A DNA stretch of 64,000 bases from Phyllobacterium brassicacearum (GCF_003010955.1 NZ_PGGO01000026.1:1-64000), one strand, 5' to 3'. Shown: positions 18,410-27,881, numbered from the stretch's first letter. Numbers and translations are program-made. The notes: a model not told the origin generated them from the letters alone.

Positions 18410-19294
18410 ATGACAGGTTCAGATATCCCGCCACTTACAGCACTTCGCGCTTTCGAAGCGACCGCCCGCCTCAGAAGCTTCAAAGCGGCGGCAGCGGAAT
18501 TGTTTGTCACACCAACGGCCATCAGTCATCAGATCCGTCAACTTGAGGAATACCTGGGATTGCGTGTGCTTGATCGCACACCGCGCAGCGTAAGTCTCAC
18601 GGCAAGGGGCAAGGAACTCTATGACGCGACCACAATGGGATTCGGCGAAATCCGCCGATCGGTCGAGCGCCTTCGCGAAACCGAAAATCCAAGCACCTTG
18701 ACCCTCTCTTCGACCACGGCTTTCCTGAGCCATTGGCTGGTTCCGCGCCTCGCAGAAATCCGGCACGTCTTGCCGGATCTCGATCTCCGTCTGCATGCCT
18801 CCGAAACGATCGTGAAGTTGCAGCCGGGCGAAATCGATGTCGCAATACGCTACGGCATTGGACCATTTGCGGGCGTCGAAGCAACTCTTCTAAAGACCGA
18901 TGCGTTCGCGCCAGTGTGCAGTCCCTGGTTAAATATTGTGGACCTTCAGGATCTTCGTCGCATCGAACTTATTCATGTCGATGGTCGCACCGCACCGTTG
19001 CCTTTACCCGACTGGCCGAGGTGGTGCTCGGAGGCGGGCGTCAGCGGCATAGACACGGCGGTTGGCCTCCGATTTACCAACAGCATGCATGCCATGCAGG
19101 CCGCTATCGCCGGACAGGGCGTGACGATTGTCAGCCTGGTGCTGGCGGCAGACGCTCTCGCTGCTGGCCTGCTGGTCCAGCCTTTCCGCCACATCCTGCC
19201 CGGCGGTATCTATCATTTTGTCTGTCGGCCCGGTATCGGCAGCCGTACTTATGTCAAAACGCTTCGCGAATGGTTCCAGGATTCATTGAAATGA
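18410..19294 (+). CDS. LysR-family regulator, GcvA-like
   Basis: 294 residues. LTALRAFEATARLRSFKAAAAELFVTPTAISHQIRQLEEYLGLRVLDR at residues 8-55 is a typical LysR helix-turn-helix of the GcvA/AmpR group, followed by a periplasmic-binding-like effector domain (DVAIRYGIGPFAGVEATLL). Divergent from phzF with 115 bases between, so likely regulates phzF and ridA. Effector unknown. No palindromic T-N11-A box could be fixed with certainty. Confidence 0.9.
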   Translation: MTGSDIPPLTALRAFEATARLRSFKAAAAELFVTPTAISHQIRQLEEYLGLRVLDRTPRSVSLTARGKELYDATTMGFGEIRRSVERLRETENPSTLTLSSTTAFLSHWLVPRLAEIRHVLPDLDLRLHASETIVKLQPGEIDVAIRYGIGPFAGVEATLLKTDAFAPVCSPWLNIVDLQDLRRIELIHVDGRTAPLPLPDWPRWCSEAGVSGIDTAVGLRFTNSMHAMQAAIAGQGVTIVSLVLAADALAAGLLVQPFRHILPGGIYHFVCRPGIGSRTYVKTLREWFQDSLK

Positions 19295-19581
19295 TCGATC
19301 GTTGATGCGCTCCGCTCTCTCCGCCATTTCCTAGAGATTATCATTACAATTCATACATTTACCACAACTGTTTTCCTGAACTACCTTAGGACCCACCATT
19401 TACAGTGCCTTTGAAGAGGTGCTGCCAAATTACAATTATAAAAAGACGGAAGGCGTCCACACACGTTCCTTTGAAAAGGCCGATAATGGTCATTTGGGCC
19501 GATTGTTGATTGGTGCCCGAAATTCTGCAATCACCGCATCGACCCATCGGAGCAGACCGCCCGCATGACGCGGGATGGGCT

Positions 19582-19849
19582 CTATTGCCCGGTCACAGTT
19601 GGAATCCGAGGCTCGTCCTCGCTGCCTTGGAGCCGACTCGCCAACGCAACGGTCAAAGCCTGTGCAAGACACATCGGGGCAGCAAGAGCGTGAAAACGTA
19701 TATTCATGCTCGGGAACCGGGAAAAGAACGTTCGCAGATTTAGCCAGAGGCGAAAGCGTGCTTTCTGAAATGGCAACGATAGGAAAGCCGCGAGCGGCAG
19801 CATCTTCGACCACGTTCACGACTTCCGTTGCATAGAAGCGAAACGACAA
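19582..19849 (-). pseudogene. Remnant of an RpiR/MurR-type SIS-domain regulator
   Basis: On the minus strand, from 19849: SFRFYATEVVNVVEDAAARGFPIVAISESTLSPLAKSANVLFPVPEHEYTFSRS, then in another frame LAAPMCLAQALTVALASRLQ. Together these are the last ~75 residues of the sugar-isomerase (SIS) domain of RpiR-family repressors. The helix-turn-helix half is missing and one frameshift is present. It lies directly after the cupin gene. Confidence 0.65.
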
Positions 19850-19863
19850 AATCTATAGGCTCA

Positions 19864-20253
19864 TCATGGCGCAGATCGGTCGGAATAATAGTGAAACTCA
19901 AGCAATAGGCATCCCGTCTCCGACCTGAAGGGACCGTGATAGACGCCGGGTGGCCGGCAAGCATAGGTGTGGGAAAAGAAGCTCAGCTGGTGCTGAGCAT
20001 CTGCTCCGCCGACGATGAGATCCCCCGAGATCAGATATACCTCCTCCCAATAATCGTGCACAAACGCGATTGTTGTATACGCGCCCGGCTTGAATCGAAG
20101 CAGTCGCGTTCGACTTCCCGTCATGTGAGCTTCGTCGAGACTGCCCGCAAGCAGCTTTTGCTCGATCTCAAGCGGATAGCCGGGTGGCGAATGCCAGCCT
20201 TCGCCATCCATGTCCACGGAGTGGAATTCCTTATGCTCTTTCTCGCTTGGCAT
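19864..20253 (-). CDS. Cupin-domain protein
   Basis: 129 residues with a single cupin barrel. HDYWEEVYLISGDLIVGG is the first cupin motif (here with Glu-Glu and only one His) and YACRPPGVYHGPFRSETGCLLLEFHYY contains the second, with the His of VYHGPF. A metal centre is therefore plausible but not fully canonical. It is the last gene of the leftward flavin reductase-monooxygenase-cupin run, eight bases after the monooxygenase stop, which suggests that it acts on a ring-derived intermediate or stabilises the system. Function inferred only from position. Confidence 0.8.
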   Translation of the reverse strand: MPSEKEHKEFHSVDMDGEGWHSPPGYPLEIEQKLLAGSLDEAHMTGSRTRLLRFKPGAYTTIAFVHDYWEEVYLISGDLIVGGADAQHQLSFFSHTYACRPPGVYHGPFRSETGCLLLEFHYYSDRSAP

Positions 20254-20261
20254 GGTACACC

Positions 20262-21746
20262 TCAGGCGGCTACAGGGTTTTCTTTGATTTCGTCCTCGAG
20301 CGCATAGCTGTCGAGCATTTGATCAACCAGCTGCGTGCAACGATCCCAATCGAACGTTCTGAAGCTGTGGCCCTTGGTCACAAAAGCAGCTCCCCCATAA
20401 AACATTTCGTATTGCGTGTGGCGCGACGCAAATTCCGATCCGACTGCATCCCAAGCAAGCTTGAAGAATTTCACACGGCCCTCAGAGGAGGCGACGGGGG
20501 ATTGCTGCGTTTTCCCGATCAGCTCACGCAGTTCACCATTCGCGAAGTCCGAAACCGAAGATGGCAGCATGATCAGTCCGCCCCCGGCCAGCTCGCGCAG
20601 GGTCACCATGACTTGCGCATAAAGTTGCTGGGTCAAGACCTGGGCCGAGTACAAGGTGTGCGCGTCGGGAATGAAGTATGCGCCGTGCATTCGGCCTTTT
20701 ACTTCCATCGAGTGGACGAGGGCGTCCACCATGGTGTTGTGCGCAGCCAGGGTACCCAGTGTTTCCTTCACCTGGGGGAAGCTGATGACGCCGTTTGTCT
20801 CCGCAATGCGCTTGGCGATGCCAACGAGGAACCGCATCTTCACCATCAGGCGTATCTGGGCCTGATAGTTCTGATAGACATGGGCCGGCGTTGCGTGAAA
20901 CTGCTTCAGGGTCATGGCGATATCCTGATTAACGAACACGCGATCCCACGGCACTTTCACATCATCGAAGTAAAGAACTGCATCGTTTTCATCGAAGCGG
21001 CTGGCGAGCGGATTGTCGAAAACACTCGTAGCGTTTTCCTCGTACGACTTGCGCGAGAGGATCTTTAGCCCTTTGGTATTCATGGGCACAGCGAAGGAAA
21101 CCGCATAGCGCTCATCTCCCTCGCGAAGAGGCTGAATACAGGTCACAAGCACTTCATTTGCCATCACACCGCCAGTTGCCAGCATCTTGGCACCGCGAAT
21201 GGTCAGGCCTTCGCTGTCCTGATCGACTACGCCCGCGGTAAGAAACGGATCCTGCTGTTCGTTCGCGGCTTTTGACCGATCGGCTTGAGGATTAATGATG
21301 ACATAGGTGAGATAAAGCTCATTGTCGCGCGCATATCGATAATAGTCGGCAAGGGCAGCGGCGCGGACGGCGTCATAGGCCCTGAATAACTCGATCCCCA
21401 TATACATGCCTGAGATGCATGAGGCGACGTGATCCGGCGCACGGCCCAGAAAACCGCCATGGAGTTCGGCCCAAGCCTCGAGTGCCTTGCGGCGTTCCAA
21501 AAGTTCCTGATAGCTATGCGGCAGCTGCCAAATCCGGTTGGCACGTTCTCCGCCCGTGTCGGGCACTTCGAACGTCATCAGTTCCAGATTATCGGCACTG
21601 GATTGAAAATCGTAAAGCATTCCGATCGATCGAACCGTCTGCCGAAAAGCGGGATGGGCTGTGATATCTCCGGCCAGCTGACCGTTGATGTAGACCTGTC
21701 TGCCGTCGTTCAGCATTGCGATGTGTGTTGCCCCGGTCTTGATCAT
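20262..21746 (-). CDS. Two-component flavin monooxygenase, HpaB/4-hydroxyphenylacetate 3-hydroxylase family
   Basis: 494 residues from ATG 21746, preceded by a GA-rich ribosome site (GAGAGGGAG). N-terminal domain MIKTGATHIAMLNDGRQVYINGQLAGDITAHPAF and C-terminal domain GRVKFFKLAWDAVGSEFASRHTQYEMFYGG are those of HpaB-type FADH2-dependent aromatic hydroxylases. A flavin reductase gene stands 14 bases upstream, supplying the reduced flavin. Substrate unknown; phenolic or heteroaromatic acids are usual. An upstream in-frame Met overlapping the reductase stop is less likely. Confidence 0.9.
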   Translation of the reverse strand: MIKTGATHIAMLNDGRQVYINGQLAGDITAHPAFRQTVRSIGMLYDFQSSADNLELMTFEVPDTGGERANRIWQLPHSYQELLERRKALEAWAELHGGFLGRAPDHVASCISGMYMGIELFRAYDAVRAAALADYYRYARDNELYLTYVIINPQADRSKAANEQQDPFLTAGVVDQDSEGLTIRGAKMLATGGVMANEVLVTCIQPLREGDERYAVSFAVPMNTKGLKILSRKSYEENATSVFDNPLASRFDENDAVLYFDDVKVPWDRVFVNQDIAMTLKQFHATPAHVYQNYQAQIRLMVKMRFLVGIAKRIAETNGVISFPQVKETLGTLAAHNTMVDALVHSMEVKGRMHGAYFIPDAHTLYSAQVLTQQLYAQVMVTLRELAGGGLIMLPSSVSDFANGELRELIGKTQQSPVASSEGRVKFFKLAWDAVGSEFASRHTQYEMFYGGAAFVTKGHSFRTFDWDRCTQLVDQMLDSYALEDEIKENPVAA

Positions 21747-21760
21747 CTCCCTCTCCCTCG

Positions 21761-22297
21761 TCAGTAGTGAATGTCGAGCGGCCAAAGTGGCGCAACGAAT
21801 TCGGTTGACTGCAGCGCTGCATAGCGCCCCTTGCTGAACACAAGCGGCATCCGGTCCACTGACGACGAGAAGTTCTTCACCTCTGCTATAAACAGTGTGT
21901 GGTCACCGCCGTCATACTTGGCCCAGGGAATGCACTCGAAAACCGCGGCAACGCCAAGCAGCAAGGGTGCACCGAATTGTCCGTGCGCAAATCTCGTTCC
22001 TTCCCATTTGTTTGAATGAGACTTCGCGAACTGATTGGAAATTTCCGTTTGGTTTTCGGCCAACACATTGACCGCGTAGCCCCCGGCCCTCTCCCACAAG
22101 GGGAGGCTCACAGCCTTGCGATCGATGCTAAAGAGGATGAGGGGTGGATCAAGAGACAAACAGTTGAATGAACTCATGGTCATGCCAAGCCGTTCAAATT
22201 CCGCTGTGCAGGTCACGACGCAGACGCCGGTTGGAAACTGGCCCAACGCCTGCCGAAATGCCTGTCGATCGAAAGCAGTTTTCAACTCGAGGCCCAT
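21761..22297 (-). CDS. Flavin reductase (HpaC-like), partner of the monooxygenase
   Basis: 178 residues. FRQALGQFPTGVCVVTC, MTMSSFNCLSLDPPLILFSIDRKA and GGYAVNVLAENQTEISNQFA are characteristic of the flavin-reductase-like FMN-binding fold; GGDHTLFIAEV is the conserved C-terminal strand. It reduces FAD or FMN with NAD(P)H and passes it to the HpaB-type enzyme encoded next. A ribosome site (GGAGCGGG) is close to the ATG at 22297. First gene of the three-gene run, downstream of the GntR gene on the same strand. Confidence 0.9.
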   Translation of the reverse strand: MGLELKTAFDRQAFRQALGQFPTGVCVVTCTAEFERLGMTMSSFNCLSLDPPLILFSIDRKAVSLPLWERAGGYAVNVLAENQTEISNQFAKSHSNKWEGTRFAHGQFGAPLLLGVAAVFECIPWAKYDGGDHTLFIAEVKNFSSSVDRMPLVFSKGRYAALQSTEFVAPLWPLDIHY

Positions 22298-22400
22298 TTC
22301 CCGCTCCTTTCCGTTCGAATGGTCAGGGAGAAGAACCGCTTTGGCTGCGCCTACTTCCAGACCTCAGGTTCACCACTCAAACACTCGCACCCTCATTTCA

Positions 22401-23129
22401 TCAAAACCGACTTCCCTGCGTGTCAGACACGCTGCGCACCCAGCCTGGTGCTGTCGGCAATCGCATCGCGAGCAAGGTATTGCTCAAGTGCGCGGCTATT
22501 GAACCAGCAGCGCGTTCCGGATCGCCGGAGCGTATTGCTTCGACGATGGCAGCATGCTCGGCCAACACAATACGAGTGCGCTCCTCAGAAGCAGCAATTG
22601 CGTGCAATCCCATTCGCAACTGTCGATCCCGCAGAGTTTCATAAAAATCCGCCAGTATTGGATTGCCGGCAGAGAGCACGATCGTCCGGTGAAACTCGCG
22701 GTCGCACTCGATGAACTTTACCGGGCTTTGCTGCAGATCCGCTTGCCGGCTTACGAGCCGGTCCAACTCTGCTGCCAACGGATCGCCCAACAGCGCCGCG
22801 CGTCGCACGCACCAATCCTCCACCAACCCTCTGGCCTGCATGACGGACTCGACATCGGCTTCGGTTATTGCTGCCACGTATGCGCCTTTCTTGGGCACAA
22901 TCCGGAGAAATCCGTCCGATTCCAATCTCAACAAGGCCTCCCGCACGGGCGTCCGTGACGATCCTGTCGCGCGGCAAACCTCCGCCTCGGTCACGAAAGA
23001 TGCCTCGTGACGCGGCAACGTCAGGACATGTTGCTTCAACCATCGGTAAACGACATCCTGAGCGGCCTCGGCTGGCGGCTCAATTGTAGAGCGCTTTCTA
23101 GCTGATTGTAATCTCGTCATAAACAACAT
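22401..23129 (-). CDS. GntR-family regulator, FCD type
   Basis: 242 residues from ATG 23129 (MLFMTRLQSARKR); start 23120 is also possible. Winged helix at residues 20-90 (VTEAEVCRATGSSRTPVREALLRLESDGFLRIVPKKGAYVAAITEAD), then an all-helical FCD domain with the metal/ligand residues expected in FIECDREFHRTIVLSAGNPILADF and AEHAAIVEAIRSGD. Probably the local regulator of the monooxygenase run downstream (gap 103 bases). A 19-bp imperfect palindrome with arms AACAT and ATGTT overlaps the start region at about 23123-23141 and could be an autoregulatory site. Confidence 0.88.
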   Translation of the reverse strand: MLFMTRLQSARKRSTIEPPAEAAQDVVYRWLKQHVLTLPRHEASFVTEAEVCRATGSSRTPVREALLRLESDGFLRIVPKKGAYVAAITEADVESVMQARGLVEDWCVRRAALLGDPLAAELDRLVSRQADLQQSPVKFIECDREFHRTIVLSAGNPILADFYETLRDRQLRMGLHAIAASEERTRIVLAEHAAIVEAIRSGDPERAAGSIAAHLSNTLLAMRLPTAPGWVRSVSDTQGSRF

Positions 23130-23652
23130 GTACACATGATGTTGACATTTAGGCAAGTAGCTTTCGATCGCACTCTCGAGCGATAGGTTTCCGGCACGCT
23201 GGCGCTCTCCCCACTGATTGTGCCCGTGGTCATCACAGTCCAACCTCCGATGCACATGAAGAAGCTGAAAAAGCTGAGATTCGACGACGACACCCGAACT
23301 TTAAAGATCGCCGGTGCTCCCTCCCTTTCTCCAGTGGATAGATGGAAAACAGTGGTTAGTCGGTGTTCGTCTTGGGGTGTATTCTGATCCCCTGACTGCA
23401 CATTTGCCGCCAAGGCCCGCAGTCAATTTGGTGATGAGCATCGCAGACGGTAGCCGTTCGCGCTCCTCCCGCTCTTTCGCAATACCGCAGTCCTACACTC
23501 CTCTTGCTCGGTGCCGGTTTATTCTTCGGCTTGTCCTCTTCGACGACTACTCTTAGAGCCTCTCGGCTTCCGGCAGACTTAACGTAGCTGCCTGTCCTGC
23601 GGGCATTCCTCTCTTAACTCGTCTGGTTAGGATTAGCTTTGACATCACGGTT
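23130..23652. other. Intergenic, no intact gene seen
   Basis: About 520 bases upstream of the GntR gene. Short reading frames on both strands have no recognisable similarity and no ribosome sites. It probably includes the GntR promoter. Nothing else supported. Confidence 0.4.
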
Positions 23653-23955
23653 TTGGAAGGAAGTCTCAATGGTGGATCCGCGGCGCTCTTCATCGATCAT
23701 TTCGGTGGAGGCTTTGGCGGCGGCGGCTTTGCGGGCGGCGGATTCCGTGGTGGCGGGTTCCAAGGTGGCGATTTTGGCAGCGGGGGGTTCCATGGAAATT
23801 TCGCCCATGTCAATGACGTCAATGTTGCTCACGTCGGCGGGACTGATTGGCATGCCCCGGTCTACCGCGGGCCTGGTATGGCAGCGGTGCGGTTGCAGCG
23901 GGAGTGGCGGCAGGAGCGGCCATAGGGGCCGCGGCAGCCAATCCCTTCCTTGACC
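23653..23955 (+). pseudogene. Remnant of a glycine-rich exported protein
   Basis: From 23653 the plus strand reads GGGFGGGGFAGGGFRGGGFQGG, GNFAHVNDVNVAHVGGTDWHAPVYRGPGMAA, and after a frame switch near 23880 AAGVAAGAAIGAAAANPFLDP. Joined, this matches a type of small Gly-rich rhizobial protein that normally has a signal peptide, a GGF repeat and an Ala-Gly-rich glycine-zipper-like end. The signal peptide is missing and the frame is broken. Confidence 0.5.
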
Positions 23956-24143
23956 CAAAACAGACGGGGATGATCGGTTGGCTGCGCCAATTTGCTTGCG
24001 ATATAGTTTGCGCGGTCTTTGCTTACTCTGGGCTAGAGGTTGACTCTCTGCTTGCATGAAAGTTTGCTTTCAAACTTGTCAGCGAGTGTGTGCACGCCTA
24101 GAGTTTTTGCCCGCACCGATACGAGCTCGAGTCCAAAGGGACG

Positions 24144-24647
24144 ATGATGGAAGCGAGGTCAAACACAGCAGTCGGCGTAACACTGACCATCAACGGTGTT
24201 GAGCGCAACGCCAGTATTGAACCGTGCGTGACATTGCTTGATCTGCTGCGCGAGGAATTTCACCTTACAGGCACGAAAAAGGGCTGCGATCACGGCCAAT
24301 GCGGCGCATGCACGGTCCTCGTCAATGGAACGCGTATCAATAGCTGCCTCGTGCTCGCTGTGAGCCGCAATGGCTCCGAAATCACAACGATTGAAGGAAT
24401 TGGTACGCCCGACGAACTCCATCCCCTACAGGAGGCATTCGTGCGGCATGACGCCCTTCAATGCGGCTATTGTACACCGGGCCAGATATGTTCGGCTATC
24501 GGCCTCATCTCGGAAGGCAGGGCTAAAACACGTGACGAGATCCGAGAGGCAATGAGCGGCAATCTCTGCCGCTGTGGTGCATACATTGGCATTGTCGATG
24601 CGATCGAAGAGGTCATGGCAGCCCCCAAGCGGAAGACGGTGCCATGA
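24144..24647 (+). CDS. [2Fe-2S] subunit of PaoABC-like molybdenum hydroxylase
   Basis: 167 residues. Plant-type ferredoxin domain: GTKKGCDHGQCGACTVLVNG and the fourth Cys in RINSCLVL bind the first cluster; LQCGYCTPGQI and NLCRCGAYIGI bind the second, as in xanthine-oxidase-family small subunits. It passes electrons from the molybdenum site to FAD. The sequence is close to E. coli PaoA (TIEGIGTPDELHPLQEAFVRHDALQCGYC), but the Tat leader of PaoA is absent, so the complex should be cytoplasmic. First gene of a three-gene operon; stop overlaps the next start (ATGA). Confidence 0.93.
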   Translation: MMEARSNTAVGVTLTINGVERNASIEPCVTLLDLLREEFHLTGTKKGCDHGQCGACTVLVNGTRINSCLVLAVSRNGSEITTIEGIGTPDELHPLQEAFVRHDALQCGYCTPGQICSAIGLISEGRAKTRDEIREAMSGNLCRCGAYIGIVDAIEEVMAAPKRKTVP

Positions 24648-25660
24648 GACGTTTTGAATACTTGCGCGTGGCGAGCATCAATCAAGCTATCGAGAGGCTT
24701 TCTGATGAGCCTGGCGCAAAACTGCTGGCTGGCGGCACCAACCTCGTCGATTTAATGAAGTACGATGTGGCGACCCCGACCACAATCATTGACATCAACG
24801 ACCTGCCGCTCCGGGAGATTAGCGAAACCTCGGACGGGGGCCTTAGGATCGGCGCTCTCGCGACGAATTCGGACGTGGCTTTCCATCCAGTCGTCGAAAA
24901 CCGTTATCCCTTGCTAGCGAGCGCCATTCTCGCGGGTGCGTCTGCGCAGCTCCGCAACGTTGCCACAGTCGCTGGCAACCTGCTGCAGCGCACGCGTTGT
25001 TCATATTTCTATGACGTAATGACACCGTGCAACAAACGAACGCCCGGTACCGGTTGTCCAGCGCGAAATGGATTAAATCGGAACCATGCCATTCTCGGCG
25101 CGAGCCAAGACTGCGTAGCCACCCACCCTTCCGACATGTGTGTAGCTCTTGCCGCAATAGGAACGATGATCATTGTTCAGGGTCCTAACGGCGCGCGCTC
25201 GATTTCGCTCGCAGATTTTCACCGGCTGCCCGGCGACACACCCGAGCAGGACACAACTCTGCAAAACAACGAGATCATTCTTGGAATCGAGTTGACCCCT
25301 GCGCCCGAGTTTCAGCGATACAGCTATCTAAAGATCCGCGACCGCTTGTCCTATGCTTTTGCGCTCGTATCGGCTGCAGCGTTGCTGACAATCGATGATG
25401 GCGTGATCTCGACGGCGCATGTGGCCTTGGGTGGTGTGGCGCATAAACCCTGGCGGGACACGGCTGCGGAAGTCGTGCTGGTCGGGCGTCCCGCATCACG
25501 CGGAAATTTCGATCAGTTTGCGTCGATGCTGCTGTTGCGGTCCGATGCGCTGTCGGAGAATGGCTTCAAGATAGAACTCGCCCGCAGAACTGTCGTTCGG
25601 GCGCTCGAACAGGCCGCGTCGCGAACGCCGCAATCTCAGTCCGACAAGCATATCCATTGA
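24644..25660 (+). CDS. FAD-binding subunit of PaoABC-like molybdenum hydroxylase
   Basis: 338 residues. LLAGGTNLVDLMKYDVATPTTIIDI is the FAD pyrophosphate loop and RNVATVAGNLLQRTRC the second FAD motif. Unlike common CoxM subunits it has an inserted Cys-rich stretch (TRCSYFYDVMTPCNKRTPGTGC) which in PaoB and 4-hydroxybenzoyl-CoA reductase-type subunits binds an extra [4Fe-4S] cluster. ATG overlaps the previous stop by four bases. It transfers electrons from the iron-sulfur subunit to the final acceptor. The same strand and spacing show one operon. Confidence 0.93.
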   Translation: MRRFEYLRVASINQAIERLSDEPGAKLLAGGTNLVDLMKYDVATPTTIIDINDLPLREISETSDGGLRIGALATNSDVAFHPVVENRYPLLASAILAGASAQLRNVATVAGNLLQRTRCSYFYDVMTPCNKRTPGTGCPARNGLNRNHAILGASQDCVATHPSDMCVALAAIGTMIIVQGPNGARSISLADFHRLPGDTPEQDTTLQNNEIILGIELTPAPEFQRYSYLKIRDRLSYAFALVSAAALLTIDDGVISTAHVALGGVAHKPWRDTAAEVVLVGRPASRGNFDQFASMLLLRSDALSENGFKIELARRTVVRALEQAASRTPQSQSDKHIH

Positions 25661-25669
25661 GAGGGCATT

Positions 25670-27871
25670 ATGGATCGGGGACCTGCGATCACCGGCAAAA
25701 GTATTCCTCGGATTGACGGGCCGCTGAAGGTTCGGGGCCAAGCAAAATACGCCGCAGAGTATGAGGTCCCCGATCTGCTGCATGCCGCGATCGTATCCGC
25801 ATCGATCGCAAAAGGTCGGGTGATCTCGATTGATAGTGCAGACGCAAAAAGTTTCCCGGGTGTTGTGGCGGTTCTCACTCATCAAAACCGCCCCTGGTTC
25901 TGGCCGTTCAGCTTTCTCTACAAGGATCCGGCTGGCCCGCCCGGCCAACCCTTCCGGCCCCTGTACAATGATCGCGTGCATTTTAGCGGACAACCGGTGG
26001 CTCTCGTTGTTGGCGACACCTACGAAGCGGCACGCGATGCGGCGGCGTTGGTCCGCGTCTCCTATCACCGCGAGCAACACTCGACTGACTTGGCTGCAGA
26101 AGTATCAAGAGCCTATAAATCGCCCAGACGTCGGCTCGGTCTTGCTCCAACACCGCAGCCCACTGGTGATGCTGACCGCGCATTTTCGGAGGCTCCCGTC
26201 AAGGTTGAGGCAACCTACACGACCGCTGCGGAAAACCATCATCCGATGGAACTGTTCGCAACAACGGTAGAATGGGGTGACAAGACCGTCACAGTCTATG
26301 ACAAGACACAGAGCCCCAAGAGCGTGGAGATCTTTCTTAAGGTTGCCTTCCGCCTGTTTCGGCGCAAAGTGCGTGTTGTAAGCAGCTTTGTCGGCGGCGC
26401 GTTCGGTCTCGGCCTTCGACCTCAGCAATCCGTTTTCCTGGCGGTTCTGGCGGCAAAGGCACTCAAACGATCCATTCGGCTGGTGATCCCGCGCGACCAG
26501 ATGTTCGCGCTCGGGTACCGTGCTAATTCGATCCAGACGGTTTCCCTTGGTGCTGACAAAAACGGCCACCTGCTCGCGGTCCGGCATCGAGCCATTGCCG
26601 CAACCTCGCGAAACGAGGATGCCCAGGATCCGATGCTGAATTTCTCGGCAAGCCTTTACCGCTGCCATAATGTCAAACTCGCCTACGAACTCGCAAAACT
26701 TGACACCGTTTCGCCGTGCGACATGCGCGCGCCCGGCGCGGCCACCGGCATGTTCGCTCTGGAATGCGCCATGGATGAGTTGGCTTATGCCACCAACGTT
26801 GATCCGCTCGTCCTGCGCCTTGCAAACTATACGGAGCGCGATCAAAGCGAAAACCGCCCGTTCAGCAGCAAGGCCCTTCGCGAATGCTATGCTCAAGGTG
26901 CCGAGCGCTTCGGTTGGGCGAAGCGCAGTCACGCGCCGCGATCGATGCGAAAGGGGAAAGAACTGGTTGGGTGGGGTATGGCAACGGGGGTTTGGGAGGC
27001 GGCAATGTCACCCGTACCCGCACGTGCCAAAGTCAGGCTTCTTGCCGATGGCAGGTTCGAAGTGACAAGCTCTATTACGGACATCGGCACCGGAACCTAC
27101 ACGATCCTCACCCAAATTGCCGCCGATGCGCTTGAAGCGTCCATCGAGCGCGTGGTTGTCAAGCTCGGTGACTCCGCCCTGCCTTTCAATCCCATTCAAG
27201 GAGGTTCGTGGACTGCCGCAACCTCGGGCTCTGCCGTCCAGGCCGCCTGCAACAAGCTGAAGAAGAAGATCCTGTCGCGTGCGAAGCAGGCCGGAATCGT
27301 GGGAAATGGACAATCAACCGAATTGCTTTCTCCGGCTGCTCTCGCTGATTTATTAAGACTATCGGACCACGATAATCTGAGCGCCACCGCAACCATCATC
27401 AATTTTCCGTTCGGCAAGAAATACACGGGTGCCACTCATTCAGCAGTTTTTGCCGAGGTCCGCATCGATGAAGAGCTTGCGGTCGTTCGGGTCACCCGCC
27501 TTGTATGCGCGGTCGCCGCAGGACGCATCCTCAATCCTGCCACGGCGCGAAGCCAGATCATCGGCGCGTCGGTTATGGGCATTGGCAAAGCCCTATACGA
27601 AGACGCCGCCACCGACCACAATTTGGGGCGATGCATGGCTCACAGTTTCGCAGATTATCACATCCCCTCGAATGCTGATGTCTATGAGATCGAAGTATTG
27701 TTCGCTGAGGAAACTGATGACAAAGTCAGTCCAATCGGTGTGAAGGGTGTAGGCGAAATCGGCTCGGTCGCTGTCGCGCCCGCCATTGCAAATGCGATAT
27801 TCCATGCGACAGGGCAACGGATACGGGACCTTCCAATCACCATTGATCGTCTGGCACGATCGAGAGATTAG
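25670..27871 (+). CDS. Molybdopterin-binding catalytic subunit of PaoABC-like hydroxylase
   Basis: 733 residues, the usual PaoC length. IDGPLKVRGQAKYAAEYEVPDLLHA at the N-terminus, the cofactor-binding segments SSFVGGAFGLGLRPQQSVFLAVLAAK and DIGTGTYTILTQIAADAL, and the catalytic Glu in GVKGVGEIGSVAVAPAIANAI. It oxidises aldehydes or N-heteroaromatics with water as oxygen source. Starts nine bases after the FAD subunit. No PaoD/XdhC-type chaperone gene follows, so cofactor insertion must be served from elsewhere. Confidence 0.93.
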   Translation: MDRGPAITGKSIPRIDGPLKVRGQAKYAAEYEVPDLLHAAIVSASIAKGRVISIDSADAKSFPGVVAVLTHQNRPWFWPFSFLYKDPAGPPGQPFRPLYNDRVHFSGQPVALVVGDTYEAARDAAALVRVSYHREQHSTDLAAEVSRAYKSPRRRLGLAPTPQPTGDADRAFSEAPVKVEATYTTAAENHHPMELFATTVEWGDKTVTVYDKTQSPKSVEIFLKVAFRLFRRKVRVVSSFVGGAFGLGLRPQQSVFLAVLAAKALKRSIRLVIPRDQMFALGYRANSIQTVSLGADKNGHLLAVRHRAIAATSRNEDAQDPMLNFSASLYRCHNVKLAYELAKLDTVSPCDMRAPGAATGMFALECAMDELAYATNVDPLVLRLANYTERDQSENRPFSSKALRECYAQGAERFGWAKRSHAPRSMRKGKELVGWGMATGVWEAAMSPVPARAKVRLLADGRFEVTSSITDIGTGTYTILTQIAADALEASIERVVVKLGDSALPFNPIQGGSWTAATSGSAVQAACNKLKKKILSRAKQAGIVGNGQSTELLSPAALADLLRLSDHDNLSATATIINFPFGKKYTGATHSAVFAEVRIDEELAVVRVTRLVCAVAAGRILNPATARSQIIGASVMGIGKALYEDAATDHNLGRCMAHSFADYHIPSNADVYEIEVLFAEETDDKVSPIGVKGVGEIGSVAVAPAIANAIFHATGQRIRDLPITIDRLARSRD

Positions 27872-27881
27872 ACCCAAAGCG

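Noticed and set aside
23614-24057. 147-codon minus-strand frame
   Set aside because: Antisense of the Gly-rich remnant; low complexity and no ribosome site.
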